Shown: positions 26,642 to 35,434, counted from the first letter of the stretch. The stretch: DNA of 64,000 nt from Sphingomonas lycopersici (GCF_026130605.1 NZ_JANFAU010000004.1:372001-436000), one strand, 5' to 3'. The notes: generated from the letters alone by a model not told the origin. Numbers and translations: made by a program.

Positions 26642-28071
26642 ACCAAACGGTAATGCCCAAAGCATTCTCACGTCGTGAGGCGATCGCCGGGGTGGCAGGT
26701 GCGGCGGCGCTGGCGGGGGCGCCGGCGGTCGCGCGGACCTTCAATGGCAAGGTCAGGCAGACGCAGCCCAACATCCTGTTCATCATGGCCGATGACATGG
26801 GGTTCGCCGATCTCTCCTGTTACGGGCGGCAGGAATATCAGACCCCCGTCCTCGATCGGCTGGCGGCGGAAGGGGTGCGCTTCACCCACGCCTACGCCAA
26901 TAGCGCGGTATGCACCGCGTCGCGCGTCGCGCTGATCACCGGGCGGTATCAATATCGCCTGCCGATCGGCTTGCAGGAGCCGCTCGGCCGGCAGGATATC
27001 GGCCTGCCGCCCGCGGTGCCGACGATCGCCTCGCTGCTGCGCGCGCGCGGCTATGCCACGTCGCTGATCGGCAAATGGCACATGGGCGCGCTGCCGAAAT
27101 ATGGCCCGCTCAAGAGCGGCTATGACGAATTCTGGGGGTTGCGCGGTGGCGGGGTCGATTATTACCGCCACGCCTTTCAAGGCGCACACGATCTGTGGGA
27201 CGGCACGACCGAGGTGGCGCAGGCCGGCTATATGACCGACCTGCTCGCCGATCGCACGCTCCTCGCGCTCGATCGGCGCAAGGCCGACGGCAAGCCGTTC
27301 TTCATCAGCCTGCACTTCACCGCGCCGCATTGGCCGTGGGAGGCGCCCGATGCCGCGGGCAAGGCCGAATCCGATCGGATCGCCGCCTCGCGCAACCCCG
27401 ACGCCTATTTCCATTATGACGGCGGATCGATGGCGACCTATGCCGCGATGGTCGGGTCGCTCGACGCCAATATCGGGCGCATCCTCAATAAGCTGGCTGC
27501 ACTCGGCATGGCCGAGGATACGATCGTCGTCTTCACCAGCGACAATGGCGGCGAGCGTTTCTCGCGCACCTGGCCGTTCACCGGCAAGAAGACCGAATTG
27601 CTCGAAGGAGGGCTGCGCATCCCCTCGATCGTGCGTTGGCCGGGCGTCACCGCGGCCGGACGGACATGCGCGGAGCAGACGATGCTGATGGACTGGCTGC
27701 CGACCTTCCTTGCCGCGGCCGGCGGCGCGCCCGATCCGCATTACCCCAGCGACGGCATCGATCTCAGGCCCGCGCTGGCCGGGCAAGCATTGCCCGAGCG
27801 CACGCTGTACTGGCGCTTCAAGAATCACGACCAGAAAGCGGTGCGCCGCGGGCGGATGAAATATCTGTCGATCGCCGGCAACGAATTCCTGTTCGACGTG
27901 GTCGCCGATCCGCTCGAACGCGCCAATCTCAAGGATCGCGATCCGCAGACCTTCGCCGCGCTCAAGGCCGCATTCGCGCAATGGAATGTGCAGATGCTCA
28001 ACGATCCCAATGCGCCAAGCTATGGCTTCAGCGGCAAGGAACTGGCCGATCATTTCGGGATCGACAATTGA
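26638..28071 (+). CDS. Tat-exported type I (formylglycine) sulfatase
   Basis: Encodes 477 residues. The start has a twin-arginine signal (AFSRREAIAGVAGAAALAGAPAVA). The core begins PNILFIMADDMGFADLSCYG, with metal-binding Asp pair, and the active-site motif VCTASRVALITGRYQYRLP with Cys92 in C-x-A-x-R, the residue to be turned into formylglycine. LIGKWHMG and TSDNGGERFSRTWPFTGKKTELLEGG complete the family set. It hydrolyses sulfate esters in the periplasm. The maturating enzyme is not in the window. Overlap with receptor 2 indicates the imported substrate is sulfated. Confidence 0.92.
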   Translation: MNQTVMPKAFSRREAIAGVAGAAALAGAPAVARTFNGKVRQTQPNILFIMADDMGFADLSCYGRQEYQTPVLDRLAAEGVRFTHAYANSAVCTASRVALITGRYQYRLPIGLQEPLGRQDIGLPPAVPTIASLLRARGYATSLIGKWHMGALPKYGPLKSGYDEFWGLRGGGVDYYRHAFQGAHDLWDGTTEVAQAGYMTDLLADRTLLALDRRKADGKPFFISLHFTAPHWPWEAPDAAGKAESDRIAASRNPDAYFHYDGGSMATYAAMVGSLDANIGRILNKLAALGMAEDTIVVFTSDNGGERFSRTWPFTGKKTELLEGGLRIPSIVRWPGVTAAGRTCAEQTMLMDWLPTFLAAAGGAPDPHYPSDGIDLRPALAGQALPERTLYWRFKNHDQKAVRRGRMKYLSIAGNEFLFDVVADPLERANLKDRDPQTFAALKAAFAQWNVQMLNDPNAPSYGFSGKELADHFGIDN

Positions 28072-28140
28072 CGCGGCATGCTGCGCAATCGTTTCGTCAT
28101 GCAGCGGATGGGCTCTGACGGATGGTTCCGCCTTTCCAGC

Positions 28141-28267
28141 CGTCATGCCGGGCTCTCACCCGGCATCGAGAGCAACAGGCGGTGGTCCTTGCGACTCTGG
28201 ATGCCTGGCCGAGCGCGGCATGAGGGCTGGAAAAAACGGGAATCCCGCGTCCGGGTCTATCCACTAG
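28141..28267. repeat. CTAGTGG-ended interspersed palindromic repeat, copy A (degenerate)
   Basis: The core CGTCATGCCGGGCT...CACCCGGCATC, then CAGGCGGTG, then CTCTGGATGC matches the 39.9 kb copy in order and spacing, and the right end CTATCCACTAG matches an end of that copy in inverted form. The left end is decayed (possibly from about 28096). It fills the 209 bp gap between the sulfatase and the MFS gene, so it interrupts the operon. Confidence 0.75.
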
Positions 28268-28280
28268 CGCATCGGAGAAC

Positions 28281-29576
28281 GTGTCCTTGACCACCGCATC
28301 GCCCCCCTCGCCCGCCCCGTCGAATGCCTATCAGATCCTGCTGGTCGGGCTGCTCAGCCTCAATTTCGGCATCGTCTTCTTCGATCGCAACGCGCTCAAT
28401 TTCCTGATGCCGTTCGTGAAGCCCGAATTCGGGCTGAGCAACGAACAGGTCGGGCTGATCCAGAGCGGGCTTTCGCTGACCTGGGCGCTCGCCGCCTTCG
28501 GCATCGGCCGGCTGTCCGACGCGATCCGCAACCGCAAATTGCTGCTGGTGCTGTCGACGCTGACCTTTTCGGTCTGCTCGTTCCTCACCGGGCTGGCGCA
28601 GGGCTTCGCGTTGCTACTCGGCGCGCGGCTGCTGATGGGGGCGGCCGAGGGCGGGGTGATGCCGATCAGCCATGCGATGGTCGCCGAAGGGGTCTCGCCC
28701 GAGCGGCGCGGCATCGCGCAGGGCATCGCGCAGAACCTGGGATCGAACCTGCTCGGCTCGTTCGTCGCGCCGGTGCTGCTCGTCTCCTTCGCCGCGGCTT
28801 ATGGCTGGCGCGAGGCGTTCTATCTCGCCGGGGTGCCGGGGCTGATCAGCGCGGGGTTGATCTGGCTGCTGGTCCGCGAACCCGAAATGGCGCAGCGGCC
28901 GGTGCGGGAGCCGGCGGCGGGCGGCGCGGGGCTGGGGCTGCTCGCCAATCGCAACGTGCTGATCTGCGCGCTGATGTCGGTCCTGCTCGTCTCCTATGTC
29001 GTGGTCTGCTGGGTGTTCATGCCGCTCTATCTCACCGAGACGCGCGGCTATGCGCCGAAGGTGATGCAATGGCTGATGGGCACGCTGGGGCTCTCCGCGG
29101 CGCTCGGCAGCTTCCTCGTCTCGGGGCTGTCGGACCGGATCGGGCGGCGCCCGTTGATGATCGCGACCCCGCTGATCGGCGCCTTGCTGCCGCTCAGCGC
29201 GATGTTCCTGTTCGGGCCGACCTGGCTGCTCGCCGCCGCCTTCTTCATCGGCTGGGGGCTCAACGGCATCCTCCCGCTGGTGATGGCGACGGTGCCGTCG
29301 GAAAGCGTCAAGCCGCTCCACATCGCCACCGCGCTCGGGCTGTGCATGGGGGCGGGAGAATTGATCGGCGGCGTGCTCACCCCCTGGGCGGCGGGGCGCG
29401 CGGCGGATGCGACAAATCTGGCGGCGCCGCTGTGGATCATGCTCGGGCTGGCGATCGCCGCCGCTTTCTGCGCCGCCTGGCTCAAGGAGACCGCGCCGGC
29501 GCTTCGCGATCGTCCGGGTCGGCTTCGCCCCAGTGCAAGACGGGACGGACAAGGCGAGCCATCGTCGAGCGGCTGA
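28281..29576 (+). CDS. MFS transporter, organic anion type
   Basis: Encodes 431 residues from GTG 28281, with CGGAGAAC just before it. Twelve membrane helices are visible. The first reads LLVGLLSLNFGIVFFDRNALNFLMPFVKPEF, and the loop after helix 2 has FGIGRLSDAIRNRK, the MFS A-motif position, with a second copy at LSDRIGRRP. This layout suits the aromatic-acid/anion-proton symporters. A role in moving the desulfated product into the cytoplasm fits its place after the sulfatase and before cupin 2 and the dehydrogenases. A repeat separates it from the sulfatase, so it may have its own promoter. Confidence 0.88.
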   Translation: MSLTTASPPSPAPSNAYQILLVGLLSLNFGIVFFDRNALNFLMPFVKPEFGLSNEQVGLIQSGLSLTWALAAFGIGRLSDAIRNRKLLLVLSTLTFSVCSFLTGLAQGFALLLGARLLMGAAEGGVMPISHAMVAEGVSPERRGIAQGIAQNLGSNLLGSFVAPVLLVSFAAAYGWREAFYLAGVPGLISAGLIWLLVREPEMAQRPVREPAAGGAGLGLLANRNVLICALMSVLLVSYVVVCWVFMPLYLTETRGYAPKVMQWLMGTLGLSAALGSFLVSGLSDRIGRRPLMIATPLIGALLPLSAMFLFGPTWLLAAAFFIGWGLNGILPLVMATVPSESVKPLHIATALGLCMGAGELIGGVLTPWAAGRAADATNLAAPLWIMLGLAIAAAFCAAWLKETAPALRDRPGRLRPSARRDGQGEPSSSG

Positions 29577-29588
29577 GAGGAGCTTGAT

Positions 29589-30128
29589 ATGTCTTCAGTC
29601 ATGACGGCGCCGCCGTCCGACCGCGCCGAGATCGTCGATGTCGGTTTCCCGTTCAAATCCCTGGTCGACCGGCTCAGCCCCGGCGGGCGCTATATCGATG
29701 CCCAGAGCGACGTCGACAGCCCGTGGGTGCCGTTCGGCGACAAGGCCGCGATCAAGCATCTCGCGTTCGACGTGCGTCAGGGCATCTTCTCGAACATCCT
29801 GTGGGTGAAGGAGCCGGGGGTCGTCGGCACCCACCTTCATCGCGGGACGATCGTGATGGTCTGCCTCGAGGGCAGCGTGCGCTATCTCGAATATGATTGG
29901 GTCGCCTCGCCGGGCGGGCTGATCCTCGAGGTGCCGGGCGAAAGCCATACGCTCGTCACCGAGCATCCCGAGGGGGTGAAATTGTTCGGCTGGATGCAGG
30001 GGCCGATCGAATTCTACGACGCCGACGGCAAGTTCGTCGATACGACCGACGTCTGGTGGTTCATCAACCATTATGAGAGCCATTGCCGCGCGCACGGCAT
30101 CGCGATCAATCCGAAGCTCTATCTGTGA
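29589..30128 (+). CDS. Cupin dioxygenase of the 2,4'-dihydroxyacetophenone dioxygenase type (copy 2)
   Basis: Encodes 179 residues from ATG 29589, with AGGAGCTTG upstream. Paralogue of the gene at 21925: both have SPWVPFGD, IKHLAFDVR or IRHLAFDVR, the metal segment GTHLHRGTIVMVCLEGSVRYLEYDW with His-x-His and Glu, the last His in GESHTLV, and the C-terminal DVWWFINHYESHCRAHG. A mononuclear iron C-C cleaving dioxygenase is the best guess. Its TGA overlaps the GTG of the following SDR gene by four bases. Two diverged copies in one island suggest two related substrates or a two-step cleavage. Confidence 0.78.
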   Translation: MSSVMTAPPSDRAEIVDVGFPFKSLVDRLSPGGRYIDAQSDVDSPWVPFGDKAAIKHLAFDVRQGIFSNILWVKEPGVVGTHLHRGTIVMVCLEGSVRYLEYDWVASPGGLILEVPGESHTLVTEHPEGVKLFGWMQGPIEFYDADGKFVDTTDVWWFINHYESHCRAHGIAINPKLYL

Positions 30129-30973
30129 GCACGCTCGACCAGTTCGCCATCGCCGGTCGATCGGCACTGGTGACGGGGGCGGCATCGGGGATCGGTCTCG
30201 CCTATGCCGAGACGATGGCCGAGGCCGGCGCCGGCGTGACGCTGACCGATATCGACGCCGAAGGCGCAGCCCGCGAGGCAGCGCGGCTGCGCGACGCCGG
30301 ATATGATGCGCGCGCGCAAGGGTGCGACGTCACCGATCTCGATCAGGTCGCGCGCGCGTTCGATGCGCATGTCGCGGCGTACGGCGGGTGCGACATCGCC
30401 TTCGCCAACGCCGGGCTCGATCCTGGCCACGGCTTCTGGACCCCCGACGGCAAGCGCGACCCCGAAGGGCAGATCGACGTCTACGATCCGGCGCGCTGGC
30501 ACCGCTCGATCGCGGTCAATCTGACCGGCGTGTTCCACACCGTGCGCGAGGCAGCCCGTGTGATGAAGCGCAACGAACGCGCGACCGGGCGCCGCGGCGG
30601 ATCGATCGTCATCACCTCGTCCAACGCCGCCGAGGTCAATGAGGCGATCGTCGGCGTGCCCTATATGCCGGCCAAGGCGGGGGTGAAGCATTTCATGCGC
30701 CATATGGCCTATGAGCTCGCGGCGTTCGGCATCCGGGTCAACGCGATCGCGCCGGGGCCGTTCGTCACCAATATCGGCGGCGGCTGGGTCAAGAACAATC
30801 CGGCGGCCCGCGCCGCGTGGGACGAGCTGGTGCCGGTCGGCCGGATCGCCGACCCCGATCAGATCAAGCCGCTCGCGCTGCTGCTGGCGAGCGACGCCGG
30901 CAGCTATATGACGGGAAGCCACGTGATGATCGACGGCGGGATGCAGCTCGGCCCGGTCAAGCCGCTGACGTGA
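30125..30973 (+). CDS. Short-chain dehydrogenase/reductase (SDR)
   Basis: Encodes 282 residues from GTG 30125, which overlaps the cupin 2 stop (GTGA). Residues about 15-25 hold the NAD(P) motif TGAASGIG; the acid after strand 2 (TLTDIDAEG) favours NAD. Later come NAG in FANAGLD, the catalytic Ser in VITSSNAAE, then YMPAK with Tyr and Lys. The end is YMTGSHVMIDGGMQLGP. A longer DPGHGFWTPDGKRDPEGQIDVYDP loop is unusual and may shape the substrate pocket. It should oxidise or reduce an alcohol/ketone of the island's substrate. TGATG overlaps the next gene. Confidence 0.9.
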   Translation: MSTLDQFAIAGRSALVTGAASGIGLAYAETMAEAGAGVTLTDIDAEGAAREAARLRDAGYDARAQGCDVTDLDQVARAFDAHVAAYGGCDIAFANAGLDPGHGFWTPDGKRDPEGQIDVYDPARWHRSIAVNLTGVFHTVREAARVMKRNERATGRRGGSIVITSSNAAEVNEAIVGVPYMPAKAGVKHFMRHMAYELAAFGIRVNAIAPGPFVTNIGGGWVKNNPAARAAWDELVPVGRIADPDQIKPLALLLASDAGSYMTGSHVMIDGGMQLGPVKPLT

Positions 30974-31971
30974 TGCGCGCGGCGGTCATGCAGCAACTCG
31001 GGCAGCCGCTGCGCATCGAGCGGCTGCCCGATCCCACCCCCGGCCCGGGCGAGCTGGTGGTGCGGGTCGGGCGCTGCGGCATCTGCGGCTCCGATCTGCA
31101 CATGACCGAGGACCCCGCCTATGGCAAAGGCCCCGGCACCGTGCTCGGCCACGAATTCGCGGGCGAGGTCGTCGCGCTGGGACGCGGGACGGACGGGATA
31201 GGGTTGGGCGATCTCGTCTCGGTCATCCCGCTCGCCAGTTGCGGACAATGCGCCGCGTGCCTTGCCGGCGAACCCGCGTGGTGCGCAGGCTTTGGGCTGC
31301 AGGGCGGCGGCTATGCCGAATATGCCGTCACCCGCCCCAATCAATGCGTGCGCCTGCCCAAAACCGCCAGCCTTGCCGACGGCGCGATTATCGAGCCGCT
31401 CGCGGTGGCGCTGCACGGGGTCAATATGAGCGGCCTCCAACCCGGCGATCGCGTGCTGATCCTCGGCGCGGGGCCGATCGGGCTGGCGGTCGCCTTCTGG
31501 GCGCGGCGGCGCGGGGCGAGCGCGGTGGTGCTGCAGGATATCGCCACGCACCAGCGCGAGCGCGCGCTGGCGATGGGAGCAACCGATTTCGTCGCCGATC
31601 GCGACGATCCGGTCGGCGCGGCTGCGCGAGCGCTGGGCGCGGCGGATATCGTGTTCGAATGCGTCGGGAGGCCGGGGCTGATCGCGCAGGCGGTGCGCCA
31701 GGTGCGCAACCGCGGCACGATCCTGCTGCTCGGATTATGCACCCAGCCGGATACGTTCAACAGCTTCGCGATGCTGTCGAAAGAGGTGCGGCTGATCACC
31801 TCGGCTTTTTTCACCCGGCAGGAATATGAGGCCGCGCTCGATGCGCTCGACGCCGGCGCCGTCGAGCCGCGGTTGCTCGTCACCGGTACGATCGCGCTGG
31901 AGGATACCCCTGCCCGCTTCGAGGCGCTGCGCCACCGGACGGACGATTGCAAAGTGCTGATCGCGCCATAG
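30973..31971 (+). CDS. Zinc-dependent medium-chain alcohol dehydrogenase
   Basis: Encodes 332 residues from ATG 30973, overlapping the SDR stop by one base (TGATG). Catalytic-zinc ligands lie in CGICGSDLHM and GHEFAGEV, and the structural zinc in SCGQCAACLAGEPAWC (four Cys). The NAD(P) fold follows with LILGAGPIGLAVAF. A threonine/sorbitol-dehydrogenase-like shape fits oxidation of a secondary alcohol. It is the last gene of the island, ending 21 bp before the convergent propeller-peptidase gene. It probably works with the SDR on successive steps. Confidence 0.92.
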   Translation: MRAAVMQQLGQPLRIERLPDPTPGPGELVVRVGRCGICGSDLHMTEDPAYGKGPGTVLGHEFAGEVVALGRGTDGIGLGDLVSVIPLASCGQCAACLAGEPAWCAGFGLQGGGYAEYAVTRPNQCVRLPKTASLADGAIIEPLAVALHGVNMSGLQPGDRVLILGAGPIGLAVAFWARRRGASAVVLQDIATHQRERALAMGATDFVADRDDPVGAAARALGAADIVFECVGRPGLIAQAVRQVRNRGTILLLGLCTQPDTFNSFAMLSKEVRLITSAFFTRQEYEAALDALDAGAVEPRLLVTGTIALEDTPARFEALRHRTDDCKVLIAP

Positions 31972-31992
31972 CATTTCCCGAGCGGCGGCGGC

Positions 31993-34059
31993 TCAGCGGA
32001 TCGTGATCGGCAGATCGCGCTTCCCCGAGGCGACATTCCCGGCGTGATCGGCCGCATAGATGCGGATCGTATAATCCCCCGGCGCGAGATCCGCCGGGCT
32101 CCACCCGCCCTCCTCCGCGCGGCCGTGGCGCACGATATTGGTGACGACGTAGAGGAAGCGCGTCCGCTGGTCGCTGTGGACCGTATCCCCGCTCGCCGGG
32201 GCATAAGCGATCCGCGCCGCGTCGGCGGCATTCGGCATGCGATCGAACTCGATCATGACGCGCGGTTGTTCGAAGCCGGGGACCGGCGTCCCGTCGGATT
32301 TCAGGATCTGGAACCCGGCCTTGTACAGGCCGAGCCGGCGGCGCGCGGCATTGTCGTCCACCTGATCCCACGCCTCGACGACGATGCTGACATCCCCGCC
32401 CGCCGCCGGCACCACGAGCCGCCCCTTGTCCGATGCGGTCAGCCGCTGCCCCTTGCCGTCGAGGACATGCACGTCATCGATATGCGGCGCGACATGATCA
32501 CCGAACCCGGGAAAGCGCAGCAGCAACGCATTGACCTTGGCGCGCGGCGGCCCGAGTTCGAGGTGGACATGCGCCATGCGGTTGATCGTGCCGAGCGGAT
32601 CGCCGACGCGGAAGCGCGTGCCGCGCTTGATCCGCACGCGGGCGGCCCGCCCCTGCGCATCGCGCGTGACGCGGAAGCGCGCCGGATCGAGCGACGCGCC
32701 CGCCTCGGTGCGGCCGACGCGCATGTGGATATAGGTCATATCGTCGATGCGCAGCCCCTCGCTCAGCCCGTCGAAGCCCCAATTGGGGATCGGATCGCGC
32801 ACCGTCTCGTCCGCCGACGCGACCGCGGTCGTTCCCGGCGGGGAGCTGATATCGAGCCCGGCGTGGAGGTGATCGCGGCTCTCGCCTTCGTAATTGCCGC
32901 GCACCTCGCCGAGATCGCCGACCACTTCGTGCCAGCCGAGCTGCGGGCGGAACGGCCAAGGGACCAGCGACGCGCGGACCAGCGCGGGCGGCGCGGGTTG
33001 CGGAAGGGGAGCCGATGCGGCGCCGGCGCGACGCGGGGCGAGCTTGCGAAGCGCATAGGCCGAGGCATCGGCGACATAGAGCGCGCCCGCGCGATCGATC
33101 GCCAGCCCGGCGGGGCCGATCAGCGGCAACGCGGCATTGCCCTCGACCGGCGATCCCGGCCCGGCGAGCACCTCCAGCGCACCCGAGGGGGAGAGCTGGA
33201 CGATGCGTCCGCGCTGGAAGGCGGCGATATAGACGAACCCGTCGTGGGTCGGCACCACCCCGACCGCGCCCCTGAGCAACCCGGTGCCGTCCTTGGGGTC
33301 GGTGCGCGCGAGCGTCGAGACCTGGCCGTCCGGCAAAACCTTGCGCAGCGCGTCGTTGCCGGTATCCGCGACGAGCAACGCGCCGCCGCGATCGAGCGCG
33401 ACGCCGGTCGGCGTGTCGAAAGCCGCCGCTGCGCCCTGCCCGTCGGCAAAACCCGGCATGTCCTGCCCCGCCAATGTCCGCACCTGGCCGTCGGCGCCGA
33501 TCGCGCGGATGCGATCGTTATAGGTGTCGGCGACATAGACATTGCCCTTGTCGTCCACCGCGACGCCGATCGGCCCGTCGAACCGCGCCTGCGCCGCCGC
33601 GCCGTCGCGATAGCCCGCCGTCCCGTCGCCCGCGAGCGTCGTGACCGTGCCGTCCGCGCCGATCCGGCGGATACGATTGGCACCGGTCTCCGCGACGAAG
33701 ACATTCCCCGCGCGATCGAGCGCGATCCCCGACGGGGTATCGAACGATCCGGGCAAGGTCGTCACATTGCCGTCGGGGTCGATCTTGCGGACGCGCCCGG
33801 CATCGGCGACGTAAAGCGCCCCGTGCGCATCGATCGCCACCGCGAACGGATCGCCGAAGCGCGCCTGCGCCGCCGCGCCGTCGGTATGACCCCGCACCCC
33901 GTCGCCCGCCACATTGGTCAGCGCCGCGGGCCAGCCGAACCGCGTCGGCGCGGGCGACAGCACGCCCGGCCGCGACAGCAACCAGATCCCGCCCCCCACC
34001 ACGGCGAGAAGGAGGAGGGCCATCGCCACGGCGACCTTGCGGGGTAATTTACTCAACAT
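31993..34059 (-). CDS. NHL beta-propeller fused to an M23-type peptidase domain
   Basis: Encodes 688 residues. It starts with a membrane anchor (residues about 7-30). Residues about 45-340 are NHL repeats, recognisable by serial phrases such as PFAVAIDAHGALYVADAG, PSGIALDRAGNVFVAETGANRIRRI and PIGVAVDDKGNVYVADTYNDRIRAI. Residues about 370-530 hold a LytM/M23 domain with DHLHAGLDISSPPGTTAVA (H-x3-D zinc pair) and HVHLELGP (H-x-H). The last part is Ig-like (DYTIRIYAADHAGNVASG). M23 enzymes cut peptidoglycan cross-links. The fusion is rare in my knowledge; zinc residues look intact. Confidence 0.75.
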   Translation of the reverse strand: MLSKLPRKVAVAMALLLLAVVGGGIWLLSRPGVLSPAPTRFGWPAALTNVAGDGVRGHTDGAAAQARFGDPFAVAIDAHGALYVADAGRVRKIDPDGNVTTLPGSFDTPSGIALDRAGNVFVAETGANRIRRIGADGTVTTLAGDGTAGYRDGAAAQARFDGPIGVAVDDKGNVYVADTYNDRIRAIGADGQVRTLAGQDMPGFADGQGAAAAFDTPTGVALDRGGALLVADTGNDALRKVLPDGQVSTLARTDPKDGTGLLRGAVGVVPTHDGFVYIAAFQRGRIVQLSPSGALEVLAGPGSPVEGNAALPLIGPAGLAIDRAGALYVADASAYALRKLAPRRAGAASAPLPQPAPPALVRASLVPWPFRPQLGWHEVVGDLGEVRGNYEGESRDHLHAGLDISSPPGTTAVASADETVRDPIPNWGFDGLSEGLRIDDMTYIHMRVGRTEAGASLDPARFRVTRDAQGRAARVRIKRGTRFRVGDPLGTINRMAHVHLELGPPRAKVNALLLRFPGFGDHVAPHIDDVHVLDGKGQRLTASDKGRLVVPAAGGDVSIVVEAWDQVDDNAARRRLGLYKAGFQILKSDGTPVPGFEQPRVMIEFDRMPNAADAARIAYAPASGDTVHSDQRTRFLYVVTNIVRHGRAEEGGWSPADLAPGDYTIRIYAADHAGNVASGKRDLPITIR

Positions 34060-34140
34060 CAGGCGCGCGCCTTTGCCGCAATCCGCGCGGCAAGCTCAAC
34101 AGCGGATTACCGAAAAATCGCGTGCCTCTCCTGAAAGGGG

Positions 34141-34168
34141 TGCGGTGCGGGCGCCGGCCCGCACCGCA
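34141..34168 (-). terminator. Hairpin after the NTF2-like gene
   Basis: Arms TGCGGTGCGGGC (34141-34152) and GCCCGCACCGCA (34157-34168) form a perfect 12 bp stem with a 4-base loop, 10 bp past the stop of the minus-strand gene at 34178. No T-run follows directly, so Rho-independent action is uncertain. Confidence 0.45.
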
Positions 34169-34177
34169 CATCGGTCA

Positions 34178-34537
34178 TTATGCGGCGGTGCCGTCGAGGA
34201 AGCCGACCACTTCGGCGATGCGCCCGGCTTCGTCCAGCCGCACCACATCGGTCCCGGCCGCGACCGCCGGTCCGTCGGCCGCCAGCGTCCAGGAGAAGCG
34301 CACGTAATTGCCGTAGCCGTCGGGCGTCCCCGCGAGCGTGAAGGCATGTCCGGGGAATTGCGCCCGCGCCGCCGCGATCATCGCCGCAATCCCTTCGCGC
34401 CCGTCGCCCTTCATCAACGGATCGACATAACGCGCATCGTTCGACCAGCCGGCGAACAGCCGGTCGGCCCGCGCAGCATCGTCGGCCTCGTTCCACACCG
34501 CCAGATAGTTGTGGGCAATGGTATTGGGGTCGGTCAT
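34178..34537 (-). CDS. Nuclear transport factor 2 / SnoaL-like protein
   Basis: Encodes 119 residues of the cone-shaped NTF2-like fold: NTIAHNYLAVWNEADDAARADRLFAGWSNDARYVDPLM at the front and RFSWTLAADGPAVAAGTDVVRLDEAGRIAEVVGFLD at the end, matching small SnoaL-like proteins. Some are isomerases, many have no known activity. It is divergent from the XRE-MmyB regulator over 104 bp; this pair is common in proteobacteria and the regulator probably controls it. Confidence 0.82.
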   Translation of the reverse strand: MTDPNTIAHNYLAVWNEADDAARADRLFAGWSNDARYVDPLMKGDGREGIAAMIAAARAQFPGHAFTLAGTPDGYGNYVRFSWTLAADGPAVAAGTDVVRLDEAGRIAEVVGFLDGTAA

Positions 34538-34641
34538 CTTTCGTCTCCGTTGTTGGTCCGGAGAAAATGACGCCGCCGCATGGCCAAAGCGATTACCTCA
34601 CAGGTAATGGCACGCACGCAGCTGGGGTTTAGGATCGGTTT

Positions 34642-35424
34642 ATGGCTACACAAACCAACGGCGTCGGCGATCTCCTGCGCGACTGGCGCGCGCGGCGCCG
34701 GCTGAGCCAGCTCGATCTGGCGGGCGAGGCCGATGTGTCGACGCGGCATCTGAGCTTCGTCGAGAGCGGGCGCGCCGCGCCGAGCCGCGACCTGCTGCTG
34801 CGCCTCGCCGAACCGCTGGCGCTGCCGCTGCGCGAGCGCAACCGGCTGCTCCTCGCCGCCGGCTTCGCGCCGCTCCACCCGGAGCGATCGATCGACGAAC
34901 CCGATATGGCCGCCGCAAAGGAGGTGATCGGCGCGGTGCTCCGCGGCCACGGGCCCTTTCCAGCGCTTGCGGTCGACCGGCATTGGAATCTCGTCGCCGC
35001 GAACGATGCGGCCGGGGCGTTGCTGGCGGGGGTCGATCCGGCGCTGCTCGCGCCGCCGACCAACGTGTTGCGCGCCAGCCTGCATCCCGACGGGCTCGCG
35101 CCGCGGATCGTCAACCTCGCCGAGTGGCGGCATCACCTGCTCGCACGGCTGCGCGACGATGCCGAACGGTCCGGCGATCCGATATTGTTCGCGCTGCATC
35201 AGGAGTTGCGCGCGCTGCCTGCGCCGGCAAGCGAAAGGCCGCACGGCCCGACCGCACGGATCGCGGTGCCGCTGGTCATCCGCGATCCGGCCAGCGACAT
35301 GCCATTGTCGTTCCTCTCGACGACGACGGTGTTCGGCACCGCGGTCGACGTGACGTTGGCCGAGCTGACGCTCGAATGTTTTTACCCCGCCAATGAGGAG
35401 ACGCGGCGCGCGCTGCAGCGCTGA
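34642..35424 (+). CDS. XRE-type HTH regulator with MmyB-like ligand-binding domain
   Basis: Encodes 260 residues from ATG 34642. Residues about 8-65 form the HTH (LLRDWRARRRLSQLDLAGEADVSTRHLSFVESGRAAPSRDLLLRLAEPL). Residues about 100-250 match the MmyB domain (FPALAVDRHWNLVAANDAA, then PLSFLSTTTVFGTAVDVTLAELTLECFYPANEET). Such regulators bind small fatty-acid-like ligands. It controls, most likely, the divergent NTF2-like gene and itself. Confidence 0.9.
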   Translation: MATQTNGVGDLLRDWRARRRLSQLDLAGEADVSTRHLSFVESGRAAPSRDLLLRLAEPLALPLRERNRLLLAAGFAPLHPERSIDEPDMAAAKEVIGAVLRGHGPFPALAVDRHWNLVAANDAAGALLAGVDPALLAPPTNVLRASLHPDGLAPRIVNLAEWRHHLLARLRDDAERSGDPILFALHQELRALPAPASERPHGPTARIAVPLVIRDPASDMPLSFLSTTTVFGTAVDVTLAELTLECFYPANEETRRALQR

Positions 35425-35434
35425 GCCGCGGTTC

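Noticed and set aside
26638..28071. Whether the sulfatase could be an alkaline phosphatase or phosphoglycerate mutase relative
   Set aside because: The C-x-A-x-R motif at Cys92 and GKWHMG block identify a type I sulfatase.
26668..28146. 492-residue minus-strand frame opposite the sulfatase
   Set aside because: The plus strand has complete sulfatase motifs; the antisense protein has none.
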